Assembly: GCF_011050415.1 (NCBI RefSeq)
Contig: NZ_DRFS01000020.1
Location: forward strand, 172,407-236,406
DNA from: Halomonas sp.
Lineage (GTDB): Bacteria > Pseudomonadota > Gammaproteobacteria > Pseudomonadales > Halomonadaceae
Length of the DNA: 64,000 bases
Reading direction: 5' to 3'
Shown here: positions 26,477 to 35,566 of the stretch, one piece after another
How the letters are laid out: every line of letters starts with the position of its first letter
Position numbering within the stretch: the stretch's first letter is position 1
Translations under genes and position numbers: made by a program
The notes under the pieces: generated by a model
The model's input: the letters and a program-made list of their open reading frames with translations, nothing else
Databases searched by the model: none
What the model was told of the DNA's origin: nothing

Positions 26477-26529
26477 AAAAGATCCTTTTTATAGCGGCGC
26501 CGAACGCCAATCAGTGTTACTCACAGACT

Positions 26530-26572
26530 AACACCCACCGCCCTTGGCTGCATCTTAAGGGAGGTGGGTGTT
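26530..26572 (-). terminator. Large hairpin after teaD
   Basis: AACACCCACC and GGTGGGTGTT form a perfect 10-bp stem, extended inward by CCCTT/AAGGG. It lies 37 bp after the teaD stop and 54 bp upstream of the FKBP start. No T-tract follows, so it may act as a rho-assisted terminator or a 3'-end stabiliser of the tea transcript. Confidence 0.6.
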
Positions 26573-26608
26573 CATAAGACCACATTATTATCGAGAGGTT
26601 TAGCAGAT

Positions 26609-27052
26609 TTATACCACTAACGTTGGGCAGTGCGCAGCGCCAGCCACTCGCTGGGAGACGCTGCCCAGCAGTGGGTTTTTCTCACCGTTGGTACCCTGGG
26701 CGCCGATAACAATCAGGTCGCACTCCCGCTTACGGGCGAAACGTACAATGATCCGCGAGGGACGGCCCCCTTTTACAAAAGCACGCACGCTTAAGGCGTC
26801 AGCTCCCATCTCTACTGCCTGGGATTTAGCGTGAACAGCGATTTCGGTAGCGTACTCTTTCAGCGCATCGTCAGGTATATCTAACTGGCTCGGCCGTACC
26901 ATCGAAAGCGACGCTTCTAGCAGACTGTGGTGTTTAAACACACACAGTAGATAAAGCTCCGCACCGGTTAGCATATGCAAACCCACCGCTTTCTCCAGCG
27001 CCTTTAGCGCGCCGGTTGAGCCATCGACGGGGACTAAAATGCGATTAAACAT
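26609..27052 (-). CDS. teaD: TeaD, UspA-like regulator of the ectoine transporter
   Basis: 147-residue universal stress protein at the end of the tea operon. From memory, its sequence ([29 protein letters not shown]) closely follows TeaD of Halomonas elongata, an ATP-binding protein reported to down-regulate TeaABC. The ATP-binding motif [16 protein letters not shown] fits G-2x-G-9x-G(S/T). It lies 21 nt downstream of teaC. The assignment rests on both sequence and gene order. Confidence 0.95.
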   Translation of the reverse strand: MFNRILVPVDGSTGALKALEKAVGLHMLTGAELYLLCVFKHHSLLEASLSMVRPSQLDIPDDALKEYATEIAVHAKSQAVEMGADALSVRAFVKGGRPSRIIVRFARKRECDLIVIGAQGTNGEKNPLLGSVSQRVAGAAHCPTLVV

Positions 27053-27073
27053 TCGCGTTCTCCTTATGGCTGT

Positions 27074-28357
27074 TTAGCGGAAAGCAACGTCACGCAGGAA
27101 CAGCGCAATTTGCGGGAAAGCGATGATTAACCCTGCCGCCGCTACCAGCATAAAAATGAACGGCGGGGTGCCACGGATCACTTCCCAATAAGGGCGCTTG
27201 AAAATCGCGATGGCGGTGAATATATCGCAGCCAAAGGGCGGCGTCGCCGAGCCTATGGCAACTTGCAGAGTGATCAGCACGCCCACCAGCACAGGATCGA
27301 GCCCCGAAGCGGCAATCGCTGGCGCAAAGATTGGGGTCAGCACCAAAATAACCACGATGGGGTCAACGAACATACAGGCAACGAAGAAGGCGACCGAAAT
27401 AGCGATTAAGACACCCAATGGCCCTGCTTCATTAATGCCCACTGCCTCAAGTATTGCCTGTGGAATTTGTGCAAACGAGATGATCCAGGAAAAACCATTA
27501 CCCGCGGCCACCAAAATAAACACCACGGCGGTAATCAAGCCGGTTGATTTCGCAATCGTGTATATATCAGGAAATTTCAATGAGCGGAAAACAATGAACT
27601 CAAGGAAGATGGCGTAAAGTACACAGGCCGCGGCAGCTTCCGTAGGGCTGAATACGCCACCATAGATACCGCCCACAATAAGCACCGGAAAACCCAATGG
27701 CCATAGCGCTTTCTGAACCGCCACGGCCCGCGCTTTCCATGAAGCTTTAGGCTCTGTGGGCACTTTATTAATGATCGCATACATCACGCTGTAAGCCGAA
27801 AACATCAATAAAATCATCAAGCCCGGCCCAATACCGGCAATAAACAGCTCAGCTATCGAGGTTTGGGAAATAACCCCATAAATAATCATGCCGATACTCG
27901 GCGGAATTAAAAATGCGATATCGCTAGAATTGATAATCAAAGCCAGGGTGAACGAGTCTTTATAGCCCGCCTTCAGCATTCGTGGGCGCAAGGGAGACCC
28001 CACAGCGACCACGGTTGCTTGTGTCGAGCCAGACACCGCTCCAAATAGCGTACATGAAACAGCCGTACTTACTGCTAGCCCGCCCTTAACATGGCCGACA
28101 AACGTCATCACCATATCAATTAAGCGGCTAGCCGACTGCCCGCGCGTCATAATATCGGCGGCAAGAATAAACATCGGGACTGCAATGAGTGAGGTGGGGC
28201 TAATGCCTCGCATCATCTGCTGGATTAACGTTTCCATCTGCCCCAGACCGCCAAAGCTCATAAAGAAGCCGACGAAAGCCGCGGTCATCAAGGGAATCAT
28301 CATCGGGAAGCCAAGTAGCAGCAGCACGATCATGATCGTAATTATAGTAGCCGTCAT
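27074..28357 (-). CDS. teaC: TeaC, large permease of the ectoine TRAP transporter
   Basis: DctM-type membrane subunit of 427 residues, about 12 helices. It couples sodium entry to uptake of ectoine or hydroxyectoine delivered by TeaA. Family segments include SGSTQATVVAVGSPLRP, IPPSIGMIIYGVIS and FSPTEAAAACVLYA. It follows teaB by 18 nt and precedes teaD. Substrate assignment rests on TeaA. Confidence 0.95.
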   Translation of the reverse strand: MTATIITIMIVLLLLGFPMMIPLMTAAFVGFFMSFGGLGQMETLIQQMMRGISPTSLIAVPMFILAADIMTRGQSASRLIDMVMTFVGHVKGGLAVSTAVSCTLFGAVSGSTQATVVAVGSPLRPRMLKAGYKDSFTLALIINSSDIAFLIPPSIGMIIYGVISQTSIAELFIAGIGPGLMILLMFSAYSVMYAIINKVPTEPKASWKARAVAVQKALWPLGFPVLIVGGIYGGVFSPTEAAAACVLYAIFLEFIVFRSLKFPDIYTIAKSTGLITAVVFILVAAGNGFSWIISFAQIPQAILEAVGINEAGPLGVLIAISVAFFVACMFVDPIVVILVLTPIFAPAIAASGLDPVLVGVLITLQVAIGSATPPFGCDIFTAIAIFKRPYWEVIRGTPPFIFMLVAAAGLIIAFPQIALFLRDVAFR

Positions 28358-28375
28358 GAGTGGTTTCCTCGCTGC

Positions 28376-28963
28376 TTAGACTTCTGTTTCAGTATCTTTA
28401 TAGCCATCCACCACGTGTGTCGAGAGATAGACATCCCGCGAGATCACATTGGTATAGGCCGTCAACAAATATTGAATACCCGTAATAGCGAACCCTACCG
28501 GCACCCAGATATACATCCACCACGCAGGAATACCGGTGGAGGGTAGGCTGCGCCCGCGTCCCATTACCGTCAGCATGTAATGGACGGAGTAGTAGCAAAG
28601 CGTAAACATCACTAACGCAGTAAACAGGCATATCAATATCATTAACCAGCGGCGGCCACCGGTTGGCAAAGCATCATAGATAGCTGACATGCGAATGTGC
28701 CGCCCATGCCGTGCGGCATAGCCGATACCCGCAAAGGTGACGAGTACAATCAGCATGCGATTAACCTCTTCAGAGAAGTGCAGGCTTTCCCCAAACGCAA
28801 AGCGCCCGATGACGTTCGCCATCGTGTTAATCGCCATAAGGATAATCCCGCCCGCTAAAATGACCCCTTCCGCTTTGCTAATCCAGGTGTCTAGCACGCC
28901 CAATGGTCCAGGCAGCATCGAGCGATAGTTTTTTTCCGCAATATCGTCTTCGCTCATATCCAT
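28376..28963 (-). CDS. teaB: TeaB, small permease of the ectoine TRAP transporter
   Basis: DctQ-type subunit with four membrane helices. I chose the start at 28963 (MDMSEDDIAEKN) because AAAGGAGC lies 7 nt upstream, giving 195 residues; the in-frame extension to 29062 has no such site. The conserved loop ARHGRHIRMSAIYDALP lies between helices 2 and 3. The gene is separated from teaA by 231 bp that contain a terminator-like hairpin. Confidence 0.93.
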   Translation of the reverse strand: MDMSEDDIAEKNYRSMLPGPLGVLDTWISKAEGVILAGGIILMAINTMANVIGRFAFGESLHFSEEVNRMLIVLVTFAGIGYAARHGRHIRMSAIYDALPTGGRRWLMILICLFTALVMFTLCYYSVHYMLTVMGRGRSLPSTGIPAWWMYIWVPVGFAITGIQYLLTAYTNVISRDVYLSTHVVDGYKDTETEV

Positions 28964-29139
28964 CGCAATTGCTCCTTTAGGTTCCCCATACGTCTTCACT
29001 ACCCGCATCACGCGTGGCAGCATTTTTGCACAATCACTTTCCACTGCTACGTTTCTTAACACTCTAACCAGTAAAGATTAATGACCATTCAACGCTGATT
29101 AGCCGAAGTGTTTGTCATTAGAGCTTCGCCTTGAACGAA

Positions 29140-29166
29140 AAAGGGGCAGCCTGTGGCTACCCCTTT
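29140..29166 (-). terminator. Terminator-like hairpin between teaA and teaB
   Basis: On the minus strand AAAGGGGTAGCC-ACA-GGCTGCCCCTTT forms a 12-bp stem with one G-U pair, followed by TTCG. It lies 29 bp after the teaA stop. Partial termination here would make more binding protein than permease, a known arrangement in binding-protein-dependent transporters. Confidence 0.8.
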
Positions 29167-29194
29167 AATCATCAACCCTTCAGCAAGCGATACC

Positions 29195-30241
29195 TTACTC
29201 GTTAGTAACGGCTTCTAGGTCTTGCTTGAACTGCTCCAGCAAGGCAGTACCGCGCTCACCGGTCATCTCAATAAAGCGCTCTTCTACTTGTGGGGCACGG
29301 TCACGGAAGGCTTGAATCTGCTCTTCATTCAAACGTGTAACGGTCACGTCATCAGACGCTTCTTCAATTTTCGCCAGAGACTCATCAGCCAAGCCTGAGA
29401 TGTGCTCAAGGGTATGCTCATAAGCGGCTTCTGTCGCTTCACGAACCAGCTCCTGGTCTTCTTCAGACAAACCGTCGAAGAAGTCTTGGTTGGCCATCAT
29501 CGCCGTTGTGAACCAGCCATGACCAGTAAAGATCAGGTTAGGCGATACTTCATACAGACCGCCAGACTCGATCCAGAAAATCGGGTTTTCCTGACCTTGA
29601 AGGATGTTAGTTTGCAGGCCACCGTAAACTTCGCCCCAAGGTAGCGGCGTCGGGCTGGCGCCGAAGGCGCTATACGTTTCAGCCAACAGCGGGTTGGTCA
29701 TGGTACGAATGTTTTTACCACGTAACTCTTCCGGCGTTGTGATCGGCTCATCCAGCGTCAGCACCATTTCGCCTTCCGGATACATCTTCAGCAGTTCAAG
29801 GCCTTGCTCAGCGTATAGCTCGGGGAAGGTTTCATTGATCGCGGTACTAGTGTTGAAAAACTCAACGACGGTGTCAGGATCCGTCGGCAGTAGATAAGGA
29901 ACAAAGAAGATCTGTGCTTCAGGAATCAACGCACCGGTAAAGCCTGGGGATTGGTTAACAAACTGAAGAATACCGGCCTGGGTCTGCTCCATAATATCGT
30001 CAGACTCACCCAGCTCACCAAAGCGATAAACCTGAACGGTATGGTCTGAATTTTCTTCTACGTGCTCTTTAAACGCTATGGCGAAAACATCTTGCACATC
30101 GCCTTCATACTCTTCGTGGGCATAACGCCAGTTATCTGCATAGGCAGCACTCGACATGCCTACTAACAGCGCGCTAACGGTAGCCGTCGTCATTAGTTTT
30201 GTCGTTACGGAGCGAGTAGAAACGAACTTGCTTGACTTCAT
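29195..30241 (-). CDS. teaA: TeaA, ectoine/hydroxyectoine-binding protein of the TRAP transporter
   Basis: Periplasmic solute-binding protein of 348 residues, with a signal peptide ending at SAAYA (about residue 35). The mature start DNWRYAHEEYEGDVQDV and the segments VYRFGELGESDDIMEQTQ and TPLPWGEVYGGLQT are those I recall from the structurally characterised H. elongata TeaA. AAGGGGAAC precedes the start. It captures compatible solutes, both to recover leaked ectoine and to scavenge it. Expression is expected to rise with salinity, by analogy with H. elongata. Confidence 0.96.
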   Translation of the reverse strand: MKSSKFVSTRSVTTKLMTTATVSALLVGMSSAAYADNWRYAHEEYEGDVQDVFAIAFKEHVEENSDHTVQVYRFGELGESDDIMEQTQAGILQFVNQSPGFTGALIPEAQIFFVPYLLPTDPDTVVEFFNTSTAINETFPELYAEQGLELLKMYPEGEMVLTLDEPITTPEELRGKNIRTMTNPLLAETYSAFGASPTPLPWGEVYGGLQTNILQGQENPIFWIESGGLYEVSPNLIFTGHGWFTTAMMANQDFFDGLSEEDQELVREATEAAYEHTLEHISGLADESLAKIEEASDDVTVTRLNEEQIQAFRDRAPQVEERFIEMTGERGTALLEQFKQDLEAVTNE

Positions 30242-30532
30242 GCGATGTTCCCCTTGGGTTGGTAAATGCCCAGTACCAGCGCAACTACCTGTTTCGAAAA
30301 ATCAGCCTGTTTTAAAATCTAGCTTTATAAACCAGTTCAGCTTATGCGCTTCTCAACGCCACACTGCTATTTTGCTATCGTTTTACCCTAACAGATGTTC
30401 GCTAACTGTTGTTACTAGCCTGTTGTTACTAACGGTGTTGCTAGCAGGCAGCCATGCCACACTTGGCTACTCGCGGTGAACCCAATAATGCTTGATGTTT
30501 TAAAGTCAGCTTAAAATTAGCCTAATTTCAGG
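30242..30532. other. teaA upstream region
   Basis: 291 bp between teaA and the TIGR02444 gene; both are on the minus strand, so it holds the teaA promoter. TGTTGTTACTA is present twice in direct repeat around 30407-30430. I could not assign a promoter with confidence. Confidence 0.4.
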
Positions 30533-31120
30533 CTAGCGCGCTACTTGGTGAGGGTCAAGCTGGCAAGCAACCGTTTGCAGTGCCTGAAGTGACGCTGCTG
30601 GCATTTTGCTAGCTTCTTTAGCCACACCCTCTTCATCGGTTATAAACAGCTGTTTTCGCAACCATATCGCGGCGTTTGGCGTTTTTTCATCTCTATTTCT
30701 TAGTTTTTGCTCACTGTTTAGGGATGTCAAAATCCACCCTTGCCAACGTTGAAGGTTCTCACGCTCGGCCATTAGCTCAGCTTGTTTGATCGTCTGGCGC
30801 AGTGTTGCAACTGACTCACTGGCAGCCGCTGAGGCTTTTAAATCACGGCGTAATCCGCGCAATACCTCTGTTACGTGCTGCTGCCATTGGCAACGCTCCC
30901 TGCGTATCGTCATCACCTTTGCTGGGATCACTTCCAAGCCGCAGGAATAGAGCCAACAGTGAAACAGCAACTCACACACATCCACGTCGTTCTCATCTTG
31001 CAGCGTCAGGCATGCAGCCTCAACGCCCGGCATGGCGTACAGCGAAAGTGCAAAATCCCACAGTGATATCTGCTGTAGCCGCTGCAATCGGGTAGAATCA
31101 AGCGCAATTGAATCTCGCAT
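30533..31120 (-). CDS. TIGR02444 family protein of unknown function
   Basis: 195 residues from ATG 31120 (MRDSIALDST). The family hallmark is LWDFALSLYAMPGVEAACLTLQ, then DVCELLFHCWLY near the N-terminus, rich in Cys/Trp. The C-terminal part is mainly helical and charged. No membrane helix or signal peptide. It diverges from the ABC-F gene across only 29 bp, an arrangement I recall in other gammaproteobacteria. The role is unknown. Confidence 0.8.
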   Translation of the reverse strand: MRDSIALDSTRLQRLQQISLWDFALSLYAMPGVEAACLTLQDENDVDVCELLFHCWLYSCGLEVIPAKVMTIRRERCQWQQHVTEVLRGLRRDLKASAAASESVATLRQTIKQAELMAERENLQRWQGWILTSLNSEQKLRNRDEKTPNAAIWLRKQLFITDEEGVAKEASKMPAASLQALQTVACQLDPHQVAR

Positions 31121-31149
31121 CGTATGACCCACTTTTTTCGGGAGAAGGC

Positions 31150-33138
31150 ATGATCGCACTGCGCCAAGTCGCCCTGCAACGCGGCACGCAAACGCTACTC
31201 GACAACGCGGACGTTACCCTAAATAACGGGGTCAAGGCCGGCATTATCGGGGCAAACGGCGCCGGCAAGTCGAGCCTGTTTAAACTATTGCTGGGCGAGC
31301 TTGGGCCCGACCAGGGCGATGTTGAGATGAGCGGCGGCCAGCGCATTGCGCACATGGCCCAGGAAGTAGACGCTCTCGACCGCCCTATTATTGAGTATGT
31401 ACTGGATGGCGATATCGCGCTGCGCCAAGCGGAGGCAGACTTGCTGGCTGCCCGTGAAGCGGGGGAAGCCCACCGGGAGGCTGAACTGCATGGCTTAATC
31501 GAAACCCTGGATGGCTATCGCGCAGAGTCACGTGCGGCACAGCTGCTGGTGGGACTGGGCTTTGTGCAGACAGACCTCACCCGCCCGCTTTCTGCCTTTT
31601 CGGGTGGTTGGCGGATGCGAGTCAATCTTGCCCGCACACTGTTTATGCCCTCCGATCTACTGCTGTTGGATGAGCCTACCAACCACTTGGATCTGGATGC
31701 CTTACTGTGGCTAGAGCAGTGGTTAACCCGCTACCCCGGCACCCTGCTGCTTATTTCTCATGACCGCGATTTTTTGGACGCAGTGTGCGATCACATCGTG
31801 CATATGCATCATCAAAAGCTGGAGCTTTACCGCGGCAATTACTCACAGTTTGAACGTACCCGTGCCGAAAAGCTTGCCTTGCAGCAGGCCGAAGCTGCCA
31901 AACAGCAGGCACGCCGGGAAGAGATTGAGCGCTTCATCGCCCGCTTTAAGGCTCAGGCAACCAAAGCCAAGCAGGCACAGAGCCGGGTCAAAATGCTTGA
32001 GCGGATGGAGGATATCGCTGTTGCTCACGTTGATTCCCCCTTCCACTTTACCTTGCCTGCCGCTGAAAAAACCTCGCGGCCACTGTTGGTGTTAGATCAA
32101 GCCCAGCTTGGCTATCGCGGTAAAGCTGGCAGCGTGGGTGACGCAGAGAGCAGCGATAATGTTCAGTTGGATAACGTTAACATCACGCTGCTTCCTGGTA
32201 GCCGTATTGGCCTGCTAGGTCCCAATGGCGCCGGTAAATCGACGTTAATTAAGTCGCTTACCGGCGAGCTTGAGCTACTGAATGGCAAGCGTGTGCCCGG
32301 CGAACACTTGGCGATTGGCTACTTCGCCCAGCATCAGTTAGAGAGCCTGGACATTTCATCGACCCCATTTGTGCACGTTCAGCGCCTTTCTCCCGCCGCT
32401 AGCGATCAGGATATACGCAATTTCCTGGGTGGCTTTGGCTTTAAGGGCGATGACGCCTTTGGCCAAGTGGCGAGCTTCTCTGGCGGTGAAAAAGCCCGCT
32501 TAGCCCTAGCGCTAGTTGCCTGGCAGAAACCCAATTTGCTGTTGCTCGATGAGCCCACCAACCATCTGGACTTAGAGATGCGCGAGGCGCTGACCCAGGC
32601 GCTGGCAAGTTTCGAAGGCACGGTTATTTTGGTCTCCCATGATCGCCACTTATTGCGCGCCACGGTTGATGAGTTCTGGCGCGTCGCCGATAACCGGGTG
32701 GAACCTTTTGATGGTGATTTGGAGGACTATCGGGTTTGGCTTAAAGCGCGCCTGGAAGAGAGTCGGCGCGACTCACGCGGTGAAAAAGCCGAGCGCCAGA
32801 GCCAGCAACCCAGTGGAGACAGTCGCGAAGCGCGCAAAGCATCCCGTAAAGCAGCCGCCGAACTGCGCGAAAAGTTACGCCCGCTGAAAAAGCAGCGCGA
32901 CCAAGCCGAAAATGCCATGGAAAAGGCCCAGCTGGAATTGGAAAATGTAGAACAAGTGCTGGCTGACCCTGAGCTCTACACCGATAGCGCCCGTAAAGCC
33001 GAACTGACCAAGACACTGAGCCTACAAGCGGAGATTAAAGCGCGCCTGGATGAGTCAGAACGGCAGTGGCTCAGCGCCGAAGAGGCGCTAGAGACAATGG
33101 AAGCCGAGCTACTGGCCAGCGAAGAAACGGTTAGCTAA
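31150..33138 (+). CDS. yheS: ABC-F family ATPase (YheS-like ribosome-associated factor)
   Basis: 662 residues with two ABC cassettes and no membrane domain. Walker A motifs are GANGAGKSS and GPNGAGKST, signatures are SAFSGGWRMR and ASFSGGEKAR, and both Walker B motifs read LLLDEPTNHLDL. The linker between cassettes (about residues 225-300) is charged and helical, as in ABC-F proteins that enter the ribosomal E site. A coiled-coil C-terminal tail follows residue 540. The start at 31150 is set by GGGAGAAGG. YheS is the closest named relative by layout; translational control is inferred from the family. Confidence 0.93.
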   Translation: MIALRQVALQRGTQTLLDNADVTLNNGVKAGIIGANGAGKSSLFKLLLGELGPDQGDVEMSGGQRIAHMAQEVDALDRPIIEYVLDGDIALRQAEADLLAAREAGEAHREAELHGLIETLDGYRAESRAAQLLVGLGFVQTDLTRPLSAFSGGWRMRVNLARTLFMPSDLLLLDEPTNHLDLDALLWLEQWLTRYPGTLLLISHDRDFLDAVCDHIVHMHHQKLELYRGNYSQFERTRAEKLALQQAEAAKQQARREEIERFIARFKAQATKAKQAQSRVKMLERMEDIAVAHVDSPFHFTLPAAEKTSRPLLVLDQAQLGYRGKAGSVGDAESSDNVQLDNVNITLLPGSRIGLLGPNGAGKSTLIKSLTGELELLNGKRVPGEHLAIGYFAQHQLESLDISSTPFVHVQRLSPAASDQDIRNFLGGFGFKGDDAFGQVASFSGGEKARLALALVAWQKPNLLLLDEPTNHLDLEMREALTQALASFEGTVILVSHDRHLLRATVDEFWRVADNRVEPFDGDLEDYRVWLKARLEESRRDSRGEKAERQSQQPSGDSREARKASRKAAAELREKLRPLKKQRDQAENAMEKAQLELENVEQVLADPELYTDSARKAELTKTLSLQAEIKARLDESERQWLSAEEALETMEAELLASEETVS

Positions 33139-33153
33139 ACCTCGTAAGGCCCA

Positions 33154-33591
33154 CTAGCTTTCCAGCAAAAACGTCACCGGACCATCGTTGACCAGCGCCA
33201 CCTGCATATCGGCGCCAAACTCACCGGTGGCCACGTTCGGCCAAGTAGCGCGCGCTTGGCTTACCAGTAGATCAAAAAGCTCCTCTCCCTGGGCGGGGGG
33301 AGCAGCACTGGAGAAACTCGGCCGCAGCCCTTTGCGGGTATCTGCGGCGAGGGTGAACTGCGAGACAAGCAGCAGCCCACCGTTAACCTGCTGCAGGTTT
33401 TGATTCATTTTGCCATCAGCGTCGCTAAATACACGGTAATGGAGCAGCTTATGCAGCAGCTTTTCCACGGTGGCCGCGTCATCGTGTTTCTCAACCCCTA
33501 CCAATGCCAGCAGCCCGTGATCGATGCTACCGACCAATTCACCTTCCACTTCCACGCTGGCGCGCTTCACCCGTTGAATCAATGCTTTCAA
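33154..33591 (-). CDS. dtd: D-aminoacyl-tRNA deacylase
   Basis: 145 residues. Removes D-amino acids (and glycine from tRNA-Ala) from charged tRNA. Family motifs are [15 protein letters not shown] at the start, [18 protein letters not shown] in the middle, and [11 protein letters not shown] at the end, which holds the Gly-cisPro pair. It converges on the ABC-F gene, with 15 bp between stop codons. Confidence 0.96.
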   Translation of the reverse strand: MKALIQRVKRASVEVEGELVGSIDHGLLALVGVEKHDDAATVEKLLHKLLHYRVFSDADGKMNQNLQQVNGGLLLVSQFTLAADTRKGLRPSFSSAAPPAQGEELFDLLVSQARATWPNVATGEFGADMQVALVNDGPVTFLLES

Positions 33592-33737
33592 GGTGCCTCT
33601 CCTGCGCTAACAAATCGCCAGTGTAGCGCTGCTAGGCCGATTTTTCCTATTCAAAGGCTAACTCCCGCTTTGCATGCAGCTAAGTGAGATGCAGTCCGAT
33701 TTACCCAGAAAATAGCCTAAGGAAATACTTATTATCT

Positions 33738-34598
33738 TCACCACGCACGGCATAGCATAAGATCGCAGTGGGGTTCACTAAGTAGCATTTCGGTTACTTG
33801 GCTGGTGTGATGAAGCTGACCACGACTGCCGATCATCACAAGGTCTGGTGTGTGGCGTTTCATATAGGCTTGCAGCACTTCGCAGGGTGCTCCCTGTTCT
33901 AGCACCAGCTCAATGTCAGGTACACCATCTAGCTCGCGCATCAGGCTATCAACTTCGCTGGTCAACTGTTCACGCAAACGTAGCACTTCATGCTCACGCC
34001 ACTGGGCGTAATAGGCTTGCGAGCCTAGCTCACGTTCGCCGGGCAGGGTCCAGGCGTGCAGTAGCGTTAGCGACGCTTCAGGGAAGCGGATCAGGGCCTC
34101 TTTTAGGGTATGCCGGGCGGTCAGCGAAAAATCGATAGGCACCAAAATATGCTGCCAGGGCTGGGTTGGCTGGTAAGAGGAAACCACCACCGGACAAGGA
34201 GCACTGCGCAGTACACGCATCGCGGTGGTGCCCGCTAGCAGGTCCTTCTGCCCCCGTTTTCGATGCATGCCGAGAACAATCAGCTCAGCATTGCGCTCGT
34301 GAGCTTCGCGGACGATCTCAATATGTGGAGAGCCGGTAACAGTTTGAATCAGCGTTTTTGGCGCTTCGAGGGCGTAGTCTTCGCGCAAATCCGTTAACGT
34401 GGCGGTGATGTCTTCTACCACTGCGCGCTCTACATCCAGCAGCACACGCCGCGGTAGATACGGATCAAGTACGTGTAGAACATCTAGCTGAACGCCCTGG
34501 GTGTAGGCCAGCCGTAGGGCGCGGGCAAAGGCGGCACGATTTTCAGCGGAGAGATCGGTGGCAAATAGGATTGTGCTTGGTGAGTGAGTGCGGGGCAT
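33738..34598 (-). CDS. Universal stress protein with two Usp domains
   Basis: 286 residues in two tandem Usp domains. The first ends GMHRKRGQKDLLAGTT, an ATP-type G-2x-G-9x-G(S/T)-like motif. The second has GSRGQLHHTSQVTEM, where the final Gly of the motif is replaced, so ATP binding there is doubtful. Cytoplasmic. A single gene between dtd and thiD, all on the minus strand but separately spaced. The function is probably stress survival; the trigger is unknown. Confidence 0.9.
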   Translation of the reverse strand: MPRTHSPSTILFATDLSAENRAAFARALRLAYTQGVQLDVLHVLDPYLPRRVLLDVERAVVEDITATLTDLREDYALEAPKTLIQTVTGSPHIEIVREAHERNAELIVLGMHRKRGQKDLLAGTTAMRVLRSAPCPVVVSSYQPTQPWQHILVPIDFSLTARHTLKEALIRFPEASLTLLHAWTLPGERELGSQAYYAQWREHEVLRLREQLTSEVDSLMRELDGVPDIELVLEQGAPCEVLQAYMKRHTPDLVMIGSRGQLHHTSQVTEMLLSEPHCDLMLCRAW

Positions 34599-34735
34599 GG
34601 CGAAACGCTCCTTGGCTGAGCAACTCAGCCTTACAAGCCGTTAAGCAAACACTCCTTAGCATGGTGTGCAATACGCTTTCTGGCAAGCTACTTGCTGTCT
34701 AAATGCACTATGCCAAATTACCACCAAGCACCAAA

Positions 34736-35557
34736 TTACCACCAAGCGTGAAAATGGTGCACCGGGCCGCGTCCTTTACCTACATTTAGGCGCACGCTGG
34801 CTTCTAACGCTGAATGCAGCCACTGCTTGGCATCGCTAATCGCGGCCGTTGGCGCATCAATGCCTGCATCCAGAGGCAACTTCGCCAGGCAGGCAGCAAT
34901 CGCTGAAGAGAGCGCACAGCCAGTGCCGTGCAGGTTGTTGGTATCAATGCGCGAAGCGGGAAGCCACTGATGGCCGCTTGGCGTTGCCAGCAGATCAGGG
35001 CAGGTAGCGCCGCGCAAATGGCCGCCTTTCAGCACCACATAGGGCGCTCCCAGTTGCGTTAAGCCCGGCAACATGGCTTCCATAGCGTCTAAACTAGTGG
35101 GCGATGGCGAATCAAGCAGCACCGCCGCCTCCGGTAGATTCGGCGTTATCACATCGGCCAGCGGCACTAAAATATCGCGTACCGCTCGGATGCCTTCATC
35201 ATTGACTAGAATATCGCCGCTTTTGGCGACCATCACCGGGTCGAGCACAATCCAACGCGGGCGGCGCTGGCGCAGCACATCGGCAATGACCTCAGCGACT
35301 TCACGGCTAGCGACCATACCGATTTTAACCGCGTCCAGTGCCACATCATCCAGCAAATGCTCTAACTGTTCGCGAATAGCCTGGGGCGACACCGGGTACA
35401 CCGACGCCACACCACAGGTGTTCTGGGCGATCACCGCAGTGATCACGTTGGTGCCATACACACCCAGCGCCGAGAAGGTTTTTAAATCGCCTTGCAAACC
35501 TGCGCCGCCGGACGGATCAGAGCCTGCAATGGTGAGCACATTAGCAATAGGCTGCAT
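34736..35557 (-). CDS. thiD: Hydroxymethylpyrimidine/phosphomethylpyrimidine kinase ThiD
   Basis: Phosphorylates the pyrimidine moiety twice in thiamin synthesis. 273 residues with the ribokinase-like signatures LTIAGSDPSGGAGLQGDLKT at the N-terminus and NNLHGTGCALSSAIAA for the anion hole and catalytic base near the C-terminus. GGGGGAAG precedes the start. It begins 10 nt after the stop of the TRAP permease gene, so it may be co-transcribed with it. It complements thiS-thiG, 15 kb away. Confidence 0.95.
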   Translation of the reverse strand: MQPIANVLTIAGSDPSGGAGLQGDLKTFSALGVYGTNVITAVIAQNTCGVASVYPVSPQAIREQLEHLLDDVALDAVKIGMVASREVAEVIADVLRQRRPRWIVLDPVMVAKSGDILVNDEGIRAVRDILVPLADVITPNLPEAAVLLDSPSPTSLDAMEAMLPGLTQLGAPYVVLKGGHLRGATCPDLLATPSGHQWLPASRIDTNNLHGTGCALSSAIAACLAKLPLDAGIDAPTAAISDAKQWLHSALEASVRLNVGKGRGPVHHFHAWW

Positions 35558-35566
35558 ACTTCCCCC

